59,012 bases of DNA from a bacterium (GTDB lineage: Bacteria; Fibrobacterota; Fibrobacteria; UBA11236): NCBI GenBank assembly GCA_900299345.1, contig OMJM01000076.1, positions 1 to 59,012 on the forward strand, in the 5' to 3' direction. This document shows positions 41,864 through 51,945 of this stretch, in pieces (position 1 is the first letter of the stretch; each line of letters begins with the position of its first letter). The position numbers and the translations under genes were made by a program. Below the pieces are notes generated by a model, which was given only the letters and a program-made list of their open reading frames with translations, searched no databases and was not told where the DNA came from.

Positions 41864-44041
41864 ATGAAATATGAAGTGGCCAAATGTCCGTTTCTCTTCC
41901 CGGTCCTTCCAGGGATCGTGACAAGTTTGTTCTTCTCCTTGGCTGTAAGCCAGGAAAACTACGGACAATGGACCCGCTCCCGCGAGATTTCAGTAAACAC
42001 GAGCGCCAGCGGGGCGAACGTTTCCGCGACGCAGACAAATTATCCCTTGTTGGTGCGCCTGAATTTGTCGAATATTTCTTGTGGCAATACGACAACAGGC
42101 GGCGCCGACATCCGCTTCGCCAAACTCAACGGCACCCATCTTCCATACCAGATCGAACGGTGGGACACCGCCAATAAGGCGGCCGAAATTTGGGTGTTGA
42201 TGGATACGGTGTATGGAAACAACGATGGCTACGGCGCGACCAACAAGATCCGGATGTACTCCGGAAAATCCGGTGCCGTGGACAGCTCCGATGGCGGTGC
42301 TGTGTTCGATACATCACGAGGCTTTCAAGGAGTGTTTCATCTTGGGGAAGCCACGAACGATACAGCACGAGATGCAACGAAGAACAAGTTCAAAGGCATT
42401 CCGAGAAATCGTGGAGCAAGTGGGATTGGGACAGGAAGTAATCCTGCGGATACAATAGGATTAATTGGCAAAGCCAAAAAGTTTCTGGGGGATACGGGAA
42501 ATAATTACGGCGGAAGCTACCGCATCTTGACTTCGACAGGTGGAAACACCTTTGACAACAATCCGCTGAACTTTCAGAACGATTCGACAACAAAGAACGG
42601 GATTCCGCAATACACGCTGTCAGCATGGATAAATATCCGGCTGATTCCACCTACCACGACCAAACGCAAAGCCATCATTGCGAAATCGATGGGAGCCAAT
42701 AATGCGCAATACCACATGCGATTGCGCGATCCGGCCATTAGCAACATATATACTCCCCTAAAAGACACAATACTCCTCGATTTCGCTGATGGACCTTCGG
42801 CTGTTTATAAACGTAGCCCTCCAGGTTTTCAACAATTAGAACCATGGGCTTCAAGCAGATGGTTTTACATGGCAGGGATTCGCTCGAATACCCTTGGTGC
42901 TATTGGGAATTCCAGAATCTATGGCTTTGACAGCGGAGATGTGTTTGTTGGGTTAAGTACTGCCAGTACCACAACCACTACCATCCGCAGCGACTACAAC
43001 GCATACATCGGCAGCTTCTCCAACGACTCCGGATATTTCATGGGCAAACTAGATGAAGTTCGATTCGAGAATGTGGCGCGGGATTCGCAATGGATCAAGC
43101 TGAACTATGAAACCCAGAAACCGGGATCAACTGTGGTGAGTGTGGGAACTGATCTGGTCCTGTATCGCGATCTGGTTTACCGTACAACCACTCTTGTTTT
43201 GACCTCCGGCGCAGCAATGATACCCGATACATTAACTATAACGCAAACCTGTTCATCGGCTCCTTATGAACGTTTCACCATTTCTCCCGCGTTGCCCGCA
43301 GGCCTCAGACTTGACAGCAATACAGGGGTTCTCAGTGGAACTCCGACCACGACGACTGGACAGGTGGCCACCAGTTACACCATCACTGCGAGTGGCCCAT
43401 CGGGAAGCGCCACAACCATCCTCAGCATTGCCATCAATGTGGCGCCAGTGATTACCAGTCAGCCAGTCACAATCAGTTATATCTGTGGATCACCCATCCG
43501 ACTCGGTATCACGGCGTCGGGACTTCCGGCTCCAACCTACAAATGGATTCGACAGCGTGGAGCCACGATCGATACGCTTACTGCGGGAGGAATTTTTTCG
43601 TTCAATACAAGAGGAGACACCCTGATCATCACCAATGCAGCCCCCACGGATACGGGGACGTATCGATGTCGCGCGTTAAATGTGGCCGGATCGGCTGTCA
43701 GTAACAACGCAAGATTGATGCTTGCTCTAGCAACAGGCAATTGCACAGGGAGCATTCTGGATGGCCGTATTGTCCACAACCCCGGCTCCAATCCTTTTTC
43801 TTACCGCATCCCAAACGACGGATCGATTGCCCGTGTGCGCATGACCGTGGAAAACATGTCCAGACGGGAAACGTGGAGTGGAGAATTCGAGATGGGGAAG
43901 AGCCGCGTCGTCTCGTGGAACGGCACGGACCATAACGGAGGCAAAGCACCTTCCGGGATTTACGTCGTACGACTCAAACTCCTGTCCCGCGACGGCGGAT
44001 TGATCTCCGAAACCCGTGAGGCCGGAGCATTGGGACGATAA
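41864..44041 (+). CDS. Secreted DUF2341/LamG-like protein with Ig-like domains and FlgD-like tail
   Basis: A 725-residue surface protein. A hydrophobic signal region (LFPVLPGIVTSLFFSLAVS) is followed by a DUF2341 module at about 38-150 (NYPLLVRLNLSNI, LPYQIERWDTANKAAEIWVLMDT). A LamG/concanavalin-like module lies at about 150-420 (FQGVFHLGEATNDTARDATKN; DEVRFENVARDSQWIKLNY). A putative-Ig domain (PAGLRLDSNTGVLSGTPTTT) and an Ig-like domain (YKWIRQ, DTGTYRCRALN) come next. The final 90 residues resemble FlgD-type sorting tails (WNGTDHNGGKAPSGIYVVRL). Probably binds or processes carbohydrate at the surface. No catalytic domain is visible. Confidence 0.85.
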   Translation: MKYEVAKCPFLFPVLPGIVTSLFFSLAVSQENYGQWTRSREISVNTSASGANVSATQTNYPLLVRLNLSNISCGNTTTGGADIRFAKLNGTHLPYQIERWDTANKAAEIWVLMDTVYGNNDGYGATNKIRMYSGKSGAVDSSDGGAVFDTSRGFQGVFHLGEATNDTARDATKNKFKGIPRNRGASGIGTGSNPADTIGLIGKAKKFLGDTGNNYGGSYRILTSTGGNTFDNNPLNFQNDSTTKNGIPQYTLSAWINIRLIPPTTTKRKAIIAKSMGANNAQYHMRLRDPAISNIYTPLKDTILLDFADGPSAVYKRSPPGFQQLEPWASSRWFYMAGIRSNTLGAIGNSRIYGFDSGDVFVGLSTASTTTTTIRSDYNAYIGSFSNDSGYFMGKLDEVRFENVARDSQWIKLNYETQKPGSTVVSVGTDLVLYRDLVYRTTTLVLTSGAAMIPDTLTITQTCSSAPYERFTISPALPAGLRLDSNTGVLSGTPTTTTGQVATSYTITASGPSGSATTILSIAINVAPVITSQPVTISYICGSPIRLGITASGLPAPTYKWIRQRGATIDTLTAGGIFSFNTRGDTLIITNAAPTDTGTYRCRALNVAGSAVSNNARLMLALATGNCTGSILDGRIVHNPGSNPFSYRIPNDGSIARVRMTVENMSRRETWSGEFEMGKSRVVSWNGTDHNGGKAPSGIYVVRLKLLSRDGGLISETREAGALGR

Positions 44042-44047
44042 ATCGAT

Positions 44048-44077
44048 TTGACAAACCCTGCTTCCACATCGCATATT
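44048..44077 (+). promoter_or_regulatory. Candidate promoter upstream of leader and EamA gene
   Basis: A consensus TTGACA at 44048-44053 is followed after 18 bp by CATATT (44072-44077). A start near 44084 would make RNA entering the 31-codon frame at 44087 almost without leader and then the hairpins at 44170-44239. Confidence 0.5.
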
Positions 44078-44086
44078 GCATTCATC

Positions 44087-44182
44087 ATGTTTTTGGCCAA
44101 CGCCCTCATTCTTCGCAAACACGCCGTCCGCAAGGCCCAATGGGTCATTGTGCCGGGGATTGCATTGAAGGGAGCGGCGTAG
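44087..44182 (+). CDS. Possible 31-residue leader peptide
   Basis: ATG at 44087, TAG at 44180-44182. The peptide starts MFLANALILRKHAVRKAQ and continues WVIVPGIALKGAA. No clear ribosome binding site precedes it, and the start would lie only a few bases from the predicted 5' end, so translation would be leaderless. Its last codons overlap the first strand of the alternative hairpin described below, as in translation-coupled attenuators. It lacks a run of one amino acid. It may equally be a chance frame. Confidence 0.3.
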   Translation: MFLANALILRKHAVRKAQWVIVPGIALKGAA

Positions 44183-44219
44183 CTTAAAGCGCGTCACAAC
44201 GGCAAAAAGGCCCGCTCCC
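44170..44219 (+). promoter_or_regulatory. Candidate antiterminator pairing
   Basis: GGGAGCGG (44170-44177) is an exact complement of CCGCTCCC (44212-44219), which is also the 5' strand of the terminator stem. The two structures are mutually exclusive, the arrangement seen in attenuators and riboswitch expression platforms. Confidence 0.4.
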
Positions 44220-44239
44220 GAATGGGGGCGGGCCTTTTT
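44204..44239. terminator. Strong intrinsic terminator 20 bp before the EamA gene
   Basis: AAAAAGGCCCGCTCCC and GGGGGCGGGCCTTTTT flank a GAAT loop. The flanking A and T runs make it usable in both directions. It ends 20 bp before the EamA start, so it is either the terminator of the DUF2341 gene or a regulated terminator in the leader of EamA. Confidence 0.85.
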
Positions 44240-44259
44240 GTTTTGCATGGAGAAAAACG

Positions 44260-45159
44260 ATGTCTGAAAAAAGAAATGCTGCTATCGGGTATTCAGCCAC
44301 GGTGTTGTCCGCGGTGTTGTTCTCCATCAAGGGAATCATCGCCAAGAAAGCATATGCAGCTGGAGCCACACCGGAAACCTTGCTCGGACTCCGCTTCGGG
44401 TTCTGCCTGCCGGTGTTCGGCTGGATCGCGATGAAAAGTCCGGAGGCAGGTGGATTATCGTCGCTTAGCCGGGCCGACTGGATGCGCGCCGGTTTCGTCA
44501 CGGCGTTGGGATATGTGCTGGCCAGCCTGCTGGACTTTCACGGACTGCGCTACATCTCCGTGGGACTTGAGCGGGTCATCCTGTACATCCATCCAACGAT
44601 AGTGGTACTGTTGGCGGTATGGCTGAAAGGGCGACCCTTGCGCCATCGAACTGTGATCGCTTTGCTGGTGTCCTACGTCGGCCTGGCGTTCTGCTTTGCC
44701 GGAGAAATTCACTCTGGAAATCCAGAGGCCATGTTTCGTGGTGTCGCCTTCGTGTTCGGATCGGCATTGGCCTACGCCTTCTTCATGCTGGGCGCGGAAG
44801 ACCTCGTGCCACGTGTCGGCGTGCATCGGCTGACGGCAATCGGCATGCTCTTGGCCGGATTGATCTTCGGCGTACAGGCGGGGGTTGCTGCGGGAGGAAC
44901 AATGCTCCATCTCCCACACGAGGTTTATATGTGGAGCCTCGTCATGGCCGTGTTGAGCACAGTGCTGCCGGTTTACTTATTCGGCGTGGGATTCAAGATC
45001 ATGGGAGCTTCGCGGCTTTCCATCGCCAGCATGGCAGGACCGGTAGCTGTATTACCGCTGTCGGCAATGTTCCTCGGCGAACCGGCGGGTATCCTGCAAT
45101 GGACCGGATTCGCACTGACGCTGGGCGGGGGAATGCTATTGCTGCGGGGAAGGAAGTGA
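44260..45159 (+). CDS. EamA/DMT-family transporter
   Basis: A 299-residue protein with ten predicted helices in two EamA repeats. The first starts SATVLSAVLFSIKGIIAKKAY and the second FVFGSALAYAFFMLGAEDLV, with the helix-9 segment IASMAGPVAVLPLSAMFLGEP in the second repeat. Substrates of this family include amino acids, purines and sugars, so none can be assigned. A GGAG site lies 7 bp before the ATG, just after the strong terminator. The 3' end overlaps the convergent carboxypeptidase gene by 24 bp. Confidence 0.88.
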   Translation: MSEKRNAAIGYSATVLSAVLFSIKGIIAKKAYAAGATPETLLGLRFGFCLPVFGWIAMKSPEAGGLSSLSRADWMRAGFVTALGYVLASLLDFHGLRYISVGLERVILYIHPTIVVLLAVWLKGRPLRHRTVIALLVSYVGLAFCFAGEIHSGNPEAMFRGVAFVFGSALAYAFFMLGAEDLVPRVGVHRLTAIGMLLAGLIFGVQAGVAAGGTMLHLPHEVYMWSLVMAVLSTVLPVYLFGVGFKIMGASRLSIASMAGPVAVLPLSAMFLGEPAGILQWTGFALTLGGGMLLLRGRK

Positions 45160-46149
45160 TCGACGCACCCTTCCCGCCACATCGAAGTAGTTCACGTTGC
45201 CGTGTTGCGAGTAGATGAACACCGGTCCTGAGCGATCCGGAACGGATGAGTGCAGCATGGCATCGCGATCCAACCGGGCCAAGGCTGTCGGATGGCCGTT
45301 GACGTAATCCACTGTACCCAACACCAATGCCCGCCCCGTGCGATCGAATTGCCCGGCCGTGGGACAGTTGGTGTCCTCATACGTCAGAGCCATCACTGCC
45401 GCGCCGGAACGCTGCCACCAATAGCTTTCGGGATACTGCGTCTTGAAACCATCGCTCCAGGACACGAGGTAATTCCACGGTTGAATGCCTTCCGTGAAAT
45501 AGGAACGCACACCTGTGATGTAGTTCTGTTCCAACGTTCCGTAGGCTTGCGACGTCGCCGAGGGATCATGGTAAAAGAAAAACCGGGTGCAGTTGACCTG
45601 ATCGGCATGCATGTTCAATGCCACACGTGGCGGATTGGGCTTGGCCCGTAATTCATCAAACTTGGCGCGCAAGGCGATGACTTCCGGTTCCAACGTCGTC
45701 TTGTCCCAATTGCTCTCGATATCCACGCGATGAGCATTCAGCCGGCCGTACCCCAATTCCACACCGTCGGGATTGTACATCGGGATGATTTGAAAAATGA
45801 ACTGGTTGCGGATCTGGTTCGATGCCGCCGTGGTATCGAGCAGAAAGCGGATCATTTCACGGGTGACGTAAAACGCCTGAACTTCGGCAGGGTGCGTGCG
45901 GGCATGAATGAAGACGCGCTGCTTTCCTGTTTCGTCTCCATTGGTGATGGAGAGCATCCACAAGGCCCGGTTCTGGACCGAAGCTCCGATACTGTCCACA
46001 CGGACATAGGGGCTTTGCCTCCAGCGATTCAGGTCAATCTTGAGGGAATCATACTTGTACCGCCAGCCATTGGTGGAATCGGAGACTTGAGTCCATCCCG
46101 GGGAAACAGCCGAGCCTAGGAAGATGGCGTACAGGAAAAATCGAAGCAT
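45136..46149 (-). CDS. Exported M14-family zinc carboxypeptidase
   Basis: A 337-residue protein with a signal peptide (residues 1-20, LYAIFLGSAVSPGWT). Zinc ligands are His86 and Glu89 in THPAE and His181 in LNMHAD, and the catalytic Glu is 258 in TYEDTN. This matches M14 subfamily enzymes close to the M14-like deacylase/amidase group. NPDGVELGYGRLNAHRVDIESNWD supplies the substrate-binding Arg/Asn region. It probably trims peptides or peptidoglycan stems in the periplasm or outside. The 3' end overlaps the EamA gene. Confidence 0.87.
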   Translation of the reverse strand: MLRFFLYAIFLGSAVSPGWTQVSDSTNGWRYKYDSLKIDLNRWRQSPYVRVDSIGASVQNRALWMLSITNGDETGKQRVFIHARTHPAEVQAFYVTREMIRFLLDTTAASNQIRNQFIFQIIPMYNPDGVELGYGRLNAHRVDIESNWDKTTLEPEVIALRAKFDELRAKPNPPRVALNMHADQVNCTRFFFYHDPSATSQAYGTLEQNYITGVRSYFTEGIQPWNYLVSWSDGFKTQYPESYWWQRSGAAVMALTYEDTNCPTAGQFDRTGRALVLGTVDYVNGHPTALARLDRDAMLHSSVPDRSGPVFIYSQHGNVNYFDVAGRVRRSLPSPQQ

Positions 46150-46164
46150 TGCGCTCAGAATCCT

Positions 46165-46201
46165 AAAAAATCAAAAAGCCCCCCGTTTCCGAGAGGCTTT
46201 T
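46165..46201 (-). terminator. Intrinsic terminator of tRNA-Gly
   Basis: On the minus strand AAAAGCCTCTCG, loop GAAA, CGGGGGGCTTTTT forms a stem that begins immediately after the CCA end. It is followed by GA and a further six T. Confidence 0.8.
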
Positions 46202-46277
46202 TGGAGCGGGTTAAGAGACTCGAACCCTCGACCTTCTCCTTGGCAAGGAGATGCTCTACCAACTGAGCTAAACCCGC
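46202..46277 (-). tRNA. tRNA-Gly (GCC)
   Basis: A 76-nt gene on the minus strand. The acceptor GCGGGTT pairs with AACCCGC, followed by discriminator T and encoded CCA. The D-arm is AGCTCAGTTGGTAGAGC, the anticodon stem TCTCC/GGAGA with loop TTGCCAA (anticodon GCC), and the T-arm GAGGG-TTCGAGT-CTCTT with one wobble. It reads GGC and GGU codons. Confidence 0.96.
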
Positions 46278-46358
46278 ATGTTTCCGCTTATTAGGCGGGG
46301 ACAAAGGATAATAAGCCGGAGGGGGACAGTCAAGATTGAAAATGCCCTGTATTTCGAA

Positions 46359-48389
<2,031 letters not shown>

Positions 48390-48391
48390 TT

Positions 48392-49270
48392 ATGAACGTA
48401 CTCGACCTCGTCGGCAACACGCCGATGGTGGAGTTGCAACGGTTGAATCCGAACCCCAAGGTCCGGCTCTACGTCAAGCTGGAAGGCAACAATCCTGCCG
48501 GCTCGGTCAAGGATCGCCCTGCGAAGTACATGATTCTCAAAGCTGCGGAACGCGGTGTGCTGAGGCCGGGTATGAAACTGGTGGAGCCCACTTCGGGAAA
48601 TACTGGCATCGCACTGGCCATGATTGCGGCGATGGCGGGTTATGAAATGCATCTAGTCATGCCGGAAAGCGCCACGCCGGAACGCGTACTCACCATGCGA
48701 GCCTACGGCGCGGTGGTGCATCTGACTCCCGCCGATAAAAGCATGGAAGGAGCCATCGACTATGCGCGTGCGCTGGTGGCTTCCGGCGGTTATCACATGC
48801 TGGATCAATTTTCCAATCCGGACAATCCACTGGCGCATTACGAGACCACGGGACCGGAAATCTGGCGTGACACAGAAGGCAAGATCACCCATTTCGTATC
48901 AAGCATGGGAACCACGGGCACCATCATGGGTTGCTCACGATTCTTCAAGGAGAAAAATCCGGCCATTCAAATCGTGGGGGCGCAACCCGTCGAAGGTTCA
49001 TGCATTCCCGGCATCCGCAAGTGGCCGCAGGAATATCTGCCGAAGATTTACGATGCTCACCGCGTCGATCGCATTGTGGAAGTGAATCAGGCGGATGCGG
49101 AAAACGCCACTCGGGAACTTTGCCGCAAAGAAGGCGTCTTTTCCGGAACCTCTTCCGGCGGCGCTGTGCATTGTGCTTTGGAGCTTTGCAAGCAACTATC
49201 CGAAGGCGTGGTGGTGTGCATTCTTCCCGATCGCGGCGACCGCTACCTCAGCGGTTCCGTTTTCGGCTGA
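48392..49270 (+). CDS. cysM: Cysteine synthase B (O-acetylserine/O-phosphoserine sulfhydrylase)
   Basis: A 292-residue PLP enzyme. The PLP lysine is Lys40 in NPAGSVKDRPA, the phosphate loop is GTTGT in VSSMGTTGTIMG, and SGNTG binds the substrate carboxylate. The segment GIRKWPQEYLPKIYD is typical of CysM rather than CysK and lines the wider active site able to use thiosulfate. The ATG at 48392 has a GAGGAGA ribosome binding site 6 bp upstream. Confidence 0.93.
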   Translation: MNVLDLVGNTPMVELQRLNPNPKVRLYVKLEGNNPAGSVKDRPAKYMILKAAERGVLRPGMKLVEPTSGNTGIALAMIAAMAGYEMHLVMPESATPERVLTMRAYGAVVHLTPADKSMEGAIDYARALVASGGYHMLDQFSNPDNPLAHYETTGPEIWRDTEGKITHFVSSMGTTGTIMGCSRFFKEKNPAIQIVGAQPVEGSCIPGIRKWPQEYLPKIYDAHRVDRIVEVNQADAENATRELCRKEGVFSGTSSGGAVHCALELCKQLSEGVVVCILPDRGDRYLSGSVFG

Positions 49271-49280
49271 AGCGATCTCA

Positions 49281-49808
49281 TCAACGGAAAAAGGGAAGCC
49301 CCTGCAATCCTTGAAACAAGTTGCCGCCCATCATGTTCATCGCGGCAGCTAAATCGAGGTCATAGGTTTTGTGAAAGATTCCCGACAGTTTTTTCACCCC
49401 GAACCAGCCGTGGTAATAGGCGTCTCCATTGACCGTAAGCGAGCACTTGTTTCCCTGCCGCAATGTCCCCACCACCTTATCCCACGCCGCGGGCGGCAAG
49501 GAGATGTTCATGGCGACGCGGGTATTTTCATTCGGGGCCAAATCCAGCGGCTTCTGGTTTTTCAACGTCGCGAGCGTGTCCGCTTCCTGCAACGCGAAGA
49601 GCTGAATCCCTTCCATCTTTAGACGACTGGAATTCGGATTATGCACGTTGAGGGTGATCTCCCATTCGGATTGGTTTTCCCTGAAGCCGGCGAAACGCAC
49701 CGAAGCCACTTCGAAGCTGCACCGTTTCCAGTCCGAAGCCGTGGGGTAGAGGGAGCAGCCAACGAACAAGCTCAGCAACGGCAACCACATCCAACGCAAA
49801 ATTCTCAT
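49281..49808 (-). CDS. Lipoprotein with LEA-type (WHy-like) domain
   Basis: A 175-residue lipoprotein with signal LPLLSLFVGC near residue 18. The rest is a beta-sandwich pattern of LEA14/LEA_2 type: SVRFAGFRENQSEWEITLNVHNPNSSRLKMEGIQL, then LAPNENTRVAMNISLP and CSLTVNGDAYY in order. Such lipoproteins are common in FCB and related phyla, with unknown function. An alternative start three codons upstream (49817) is possible. It converges with cysM. Confidence 0.75.
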   Translation of the reverse strand: MRILRWMWLPLLSLFVGCSLYPTASDWKRCSFEVASVRFAGFRENQSEWEITLNVHNPNSSRLKMEGIQLFALQEADTLATLKNQKPLDLAPNENTRVAMNISLPPAAWDKVVGTLRQGNKCSLTVNGDAYYHGWFGVKKLSGIFHKTYDLDLAAAMNMMGGNLFQGLQGLPFFR

Positions 49809-49862
49809 GGAGGGCAAGCTACAAAATCAGGGCGGGAGTGGTTTTGCAACGCAGAGTTTAAT

Positions 49863-51011
49863 TTGACATTGAGTGGCCCGGTACGGGCTAATAACCGCTC
49901 ACCACTACCGGGTCGTCTGTTGAACGTGGCACGGGAGATGGCGTGGCAACTTTGGCCTGCACTATCACCAACGGACAGATTGTTGGTTCCAAATCCACCA
50001 CCAGCGGAATATCTTGACTACCTCACAAGTCTCGGGTTTGAACTACCCGACTTTGGAGTGAAACCCGATCTGAAGCGAACCTTCACAGCGTTCGGTTGGA
50101 ACCCCGAAGCAGCAGAACTCAATCAGAATTACTCGCATCCTTCACCACATCCAAAGCTCGAGATTGTGGCACGGGTCAATAGCCGTGAGTTCACCTTGCT
50201 GCTGGAACAGGAACTGTTCCCTGAAAATCGGGTCGAACCAGAATCTGTTTTTTGCCGAACAGTGGATGAACTTACACGATGGCTGGAGACCGCATCTGCA
50301 AAGCGATGGGTTGCAAAAGGAAATCACGGACACGCCGGCATCGGCCAACATCGTTTTTCGCTACCGGATGAAAAACAACTTGCGTCGCCTGTATTGACCC
50401 GAATTCTGGAAACGCAAGGCGGTTTGGTATTGGAACCAGAGCATCGGATAAACGTCGAGTTCGGCTGCTTGTTTTACCTCCAAGGCAATGGAACCCTATC
50501 CGGATTGAAAAGCCACCGACTGCTCAGCTATTCCGGAGGAGGATTCGCTGGCTCCTTGCTTACACCAAATGATGCTGAATTCTCCAAGTGGGAATCCAAG
50601 ATTGGAACCGCAGCAAGGCAGATTGGTTCCAAGCTACATCAAGAAGGATATTTCGGACCCGTAGGTATTGACATGTATGCGTGGCAGGATAGAGATGAAC
50701 TCCTCTTCCGATCTTTGGTGGATTTGAACGCACGGTGCTCAATGGCTTACCCGGTGCATGGACTGGCGCAAAGATTTCCTAATCGGTCGATTCTCGTCTC
50801 TCAAGTTCCCGCAACGATTGCCTTGCCACGTACACCCGCCGAGTTGAAAGAAAAATTGGGTGAACATCATTTCGATCCTCAAACCCGGACGGGCGCTTTT
50901 CTCACTACGCCACTCATGCCCGGATCGCGCCGTCATGCCTGGGCCTTCATCGGCAAAACTGAAACGGATTTGCAGATTATGCGGGACCACGTTTATCGGA
51001 TCTTCGCTTGA
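49863..51011 (+). CDS. ATP-grasp domain protein of unknown substrate
   Basis: About 382 residues. ATP-grasp features are KRWVAKGNHGHAGIGQHRF (ATP-binding lysine and Gly loop), GLVLEPEHRINVEFG, and the metal-binding end GYFGPVGIDMYAW...LVDLNARCSM, where Asp and Asn can hold Mg. The N-terminal part DRLLVPNPPPAEYLDYLTSLGFELP looks like a pre-ATP-grasp domain. The start is uncertain: TTG 49863 or 49869, GTG 49926 and ATG 49938 are in frame, and none has a strong ribosome site. It shares one base with miaA (TGATG). Codon choice looks less GC-biased than its neighbours, hinting at transfer. Confidence 0.78.
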   Translation: MTLSGPVRANNRSPLPGRLLNVAREMAWQLWPALSPTDRLLVPNPPPAEYLDYLTSLGFELPDFGVKPDLKRTFTAFGWNPEAAELNQNYSHPSPHPKLEIVARVNSREFTLLLEQELFPENRVEPESVFCRTVDELTRWLETASAKRWVAKGNHGHAGIGQHRFSLPDEKQLASPVLTRILETQGGLVLEPEHRINVEFGCLFYLQGNGTLSGLKSHRLLSYSGGGFAGSLLTPNDAEFSKWESKIGTAARQIGSKLHQEGYFGPVGIDMYAWQDRDELLFRSLVDLNARCSMAYPVHGLAQRFPNRSILVSQVPATIALPRTPAELKEKLGEHHFDPQTRTGAFLTTPLMPGSRRHAWAFIGKTETDLQIMRDHVYRIFA

Positions 51012-51937
51012 TGGAATGGCCCTGCATCGTCATCGCCGGCCCCACGGCCACGGGCAAAACCGCTCTGGCGGTGGACGTGGCGCACGCCCTCGGTTCGGAA
51101 ATCTTCTCCATGGATTCGCGTCAAGTCTATCGCGGCCTCGATCTGGGAACCGGGAAAGACCTCGAAGAATATCAGCGCGTCACCCCCGCAATACCGTATC
51201 ATCTCATCGACATCGTCGAACCTTCCGAGGTTTACAGCCTTTTCCGTTTTCAAGCCGATTGCTATGCCGCATTGGAGGAATTCCGGAAAAAGAAGGGAAA
51301 TAATACTCCTCCGATTCTTGTGGGAGGAACCGGTCTTTATCTCGAAGCCATTCTCAAGCGATACGACATTGCACAGGTTCCTGAAAATCCCGCCTTGCGT
51401 GCCGAATTATCGGAACGGAATCTGGAGGACCTGACGCTCGAATTGGGAGTGCGTTCTCCTGAACTTCGCGACCGCACGGATTTATCCAACAAGCGACGCG
51501 TGGTTCGGGCGTTGGAAATCGCCTTGAGCCAACCGACCGGAGAAATTCCCCGCAGTCGATTGCCCGAATGGACTCTGAAACCGGTTGTATTTGTCACCCA
51601 ATGGGATCGAGCGGCACTACACACACGCATCGCCGAACGTCTTCAAGCAAGATTGGCGGCAGGTATGGTGGAAGAAGTCCAGCACCTTCGTGACAAAGGA
51701 CTGTCTTGGGATCGCCTCAACGATCTCGGCATGGAGTACCGCCAAATCGCCGCGCTCCTTCGTGGAGAAAAGACCCGTGACGCCATGGAGACGGATCTCC
51801 TCCATGAAATCCGGCAGCTTGCGAAACGGCAGGAGACCTGGTTCCGGGGAATGGAACGGCGGGGAATTCAGGTCCATTTCATAAATCCACAGACCACCAC
51901 TGACGATATTCTGGCACAAGCCCGCGATTATCTTTAA
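51011..51937 (+). CDS. miaA: tRNA dimethylallyltransferase
   Basis: A 308-residue MiaA that adds the dimethylallyl group to A37 of tRNAs reading UNN codons. The P-loop GPTATGKT is at residues 10-17, then SMDSRQVYRGLDLGTGKD, PYHLIDIVEPSEVYS, GGTGLYLEA and DLSNKRRVVRALEI. A distinct C-terminal GLSWDRLNDLGMEYRQIAALL completes the match. The ATG overlaps the ATP-grasp stop. Its product is the substrate of MiaB (22186-23544). Confidence 0.95.
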   Translation: MEWPCIVIAGPTATGKTALAVDVAHALGSEIFSMDSRQVYRGLDLGTGKDLEEYQRVTPAIPYHLIDIVEPSEVYSLFRFQADCYAALEEFRKKKGNNTPPILVGGTGLYLEAILKRYDIAQVPENPALRAELSERNLEDLTLELGVRSPELRDRTDLSNKRRVVRALEIALSQPTGEIPRSRLPEWTLKPVVFVTQWDRAALHTRIAERLQARLAAGMVEEVQHLRDKGLSWDRLNDLGMEYRQIAALLRGEKTRDAMETDLLHEIRQLAKRQETWFRGMERRGIQVHFINPQTTTDDILAQARDYL

Positions 51938-51945
51938 GGACAGTC

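Noticed and set aside
44204-44239. Reading the hairpin solely as the DUF2341 gene terminator
   Set aside because: Not fully excluded. I kept it as a terminator but noted the competing upstream strand and promoter, which suggest a leader function.
49641-49862. Upstream extension of the ATP-grasp frame
   Set aside because: The frame remains open back to 49641 but lies antisense to the LEA-type lipoprotein and lacks any domain, so I began the gene at a later TTG.
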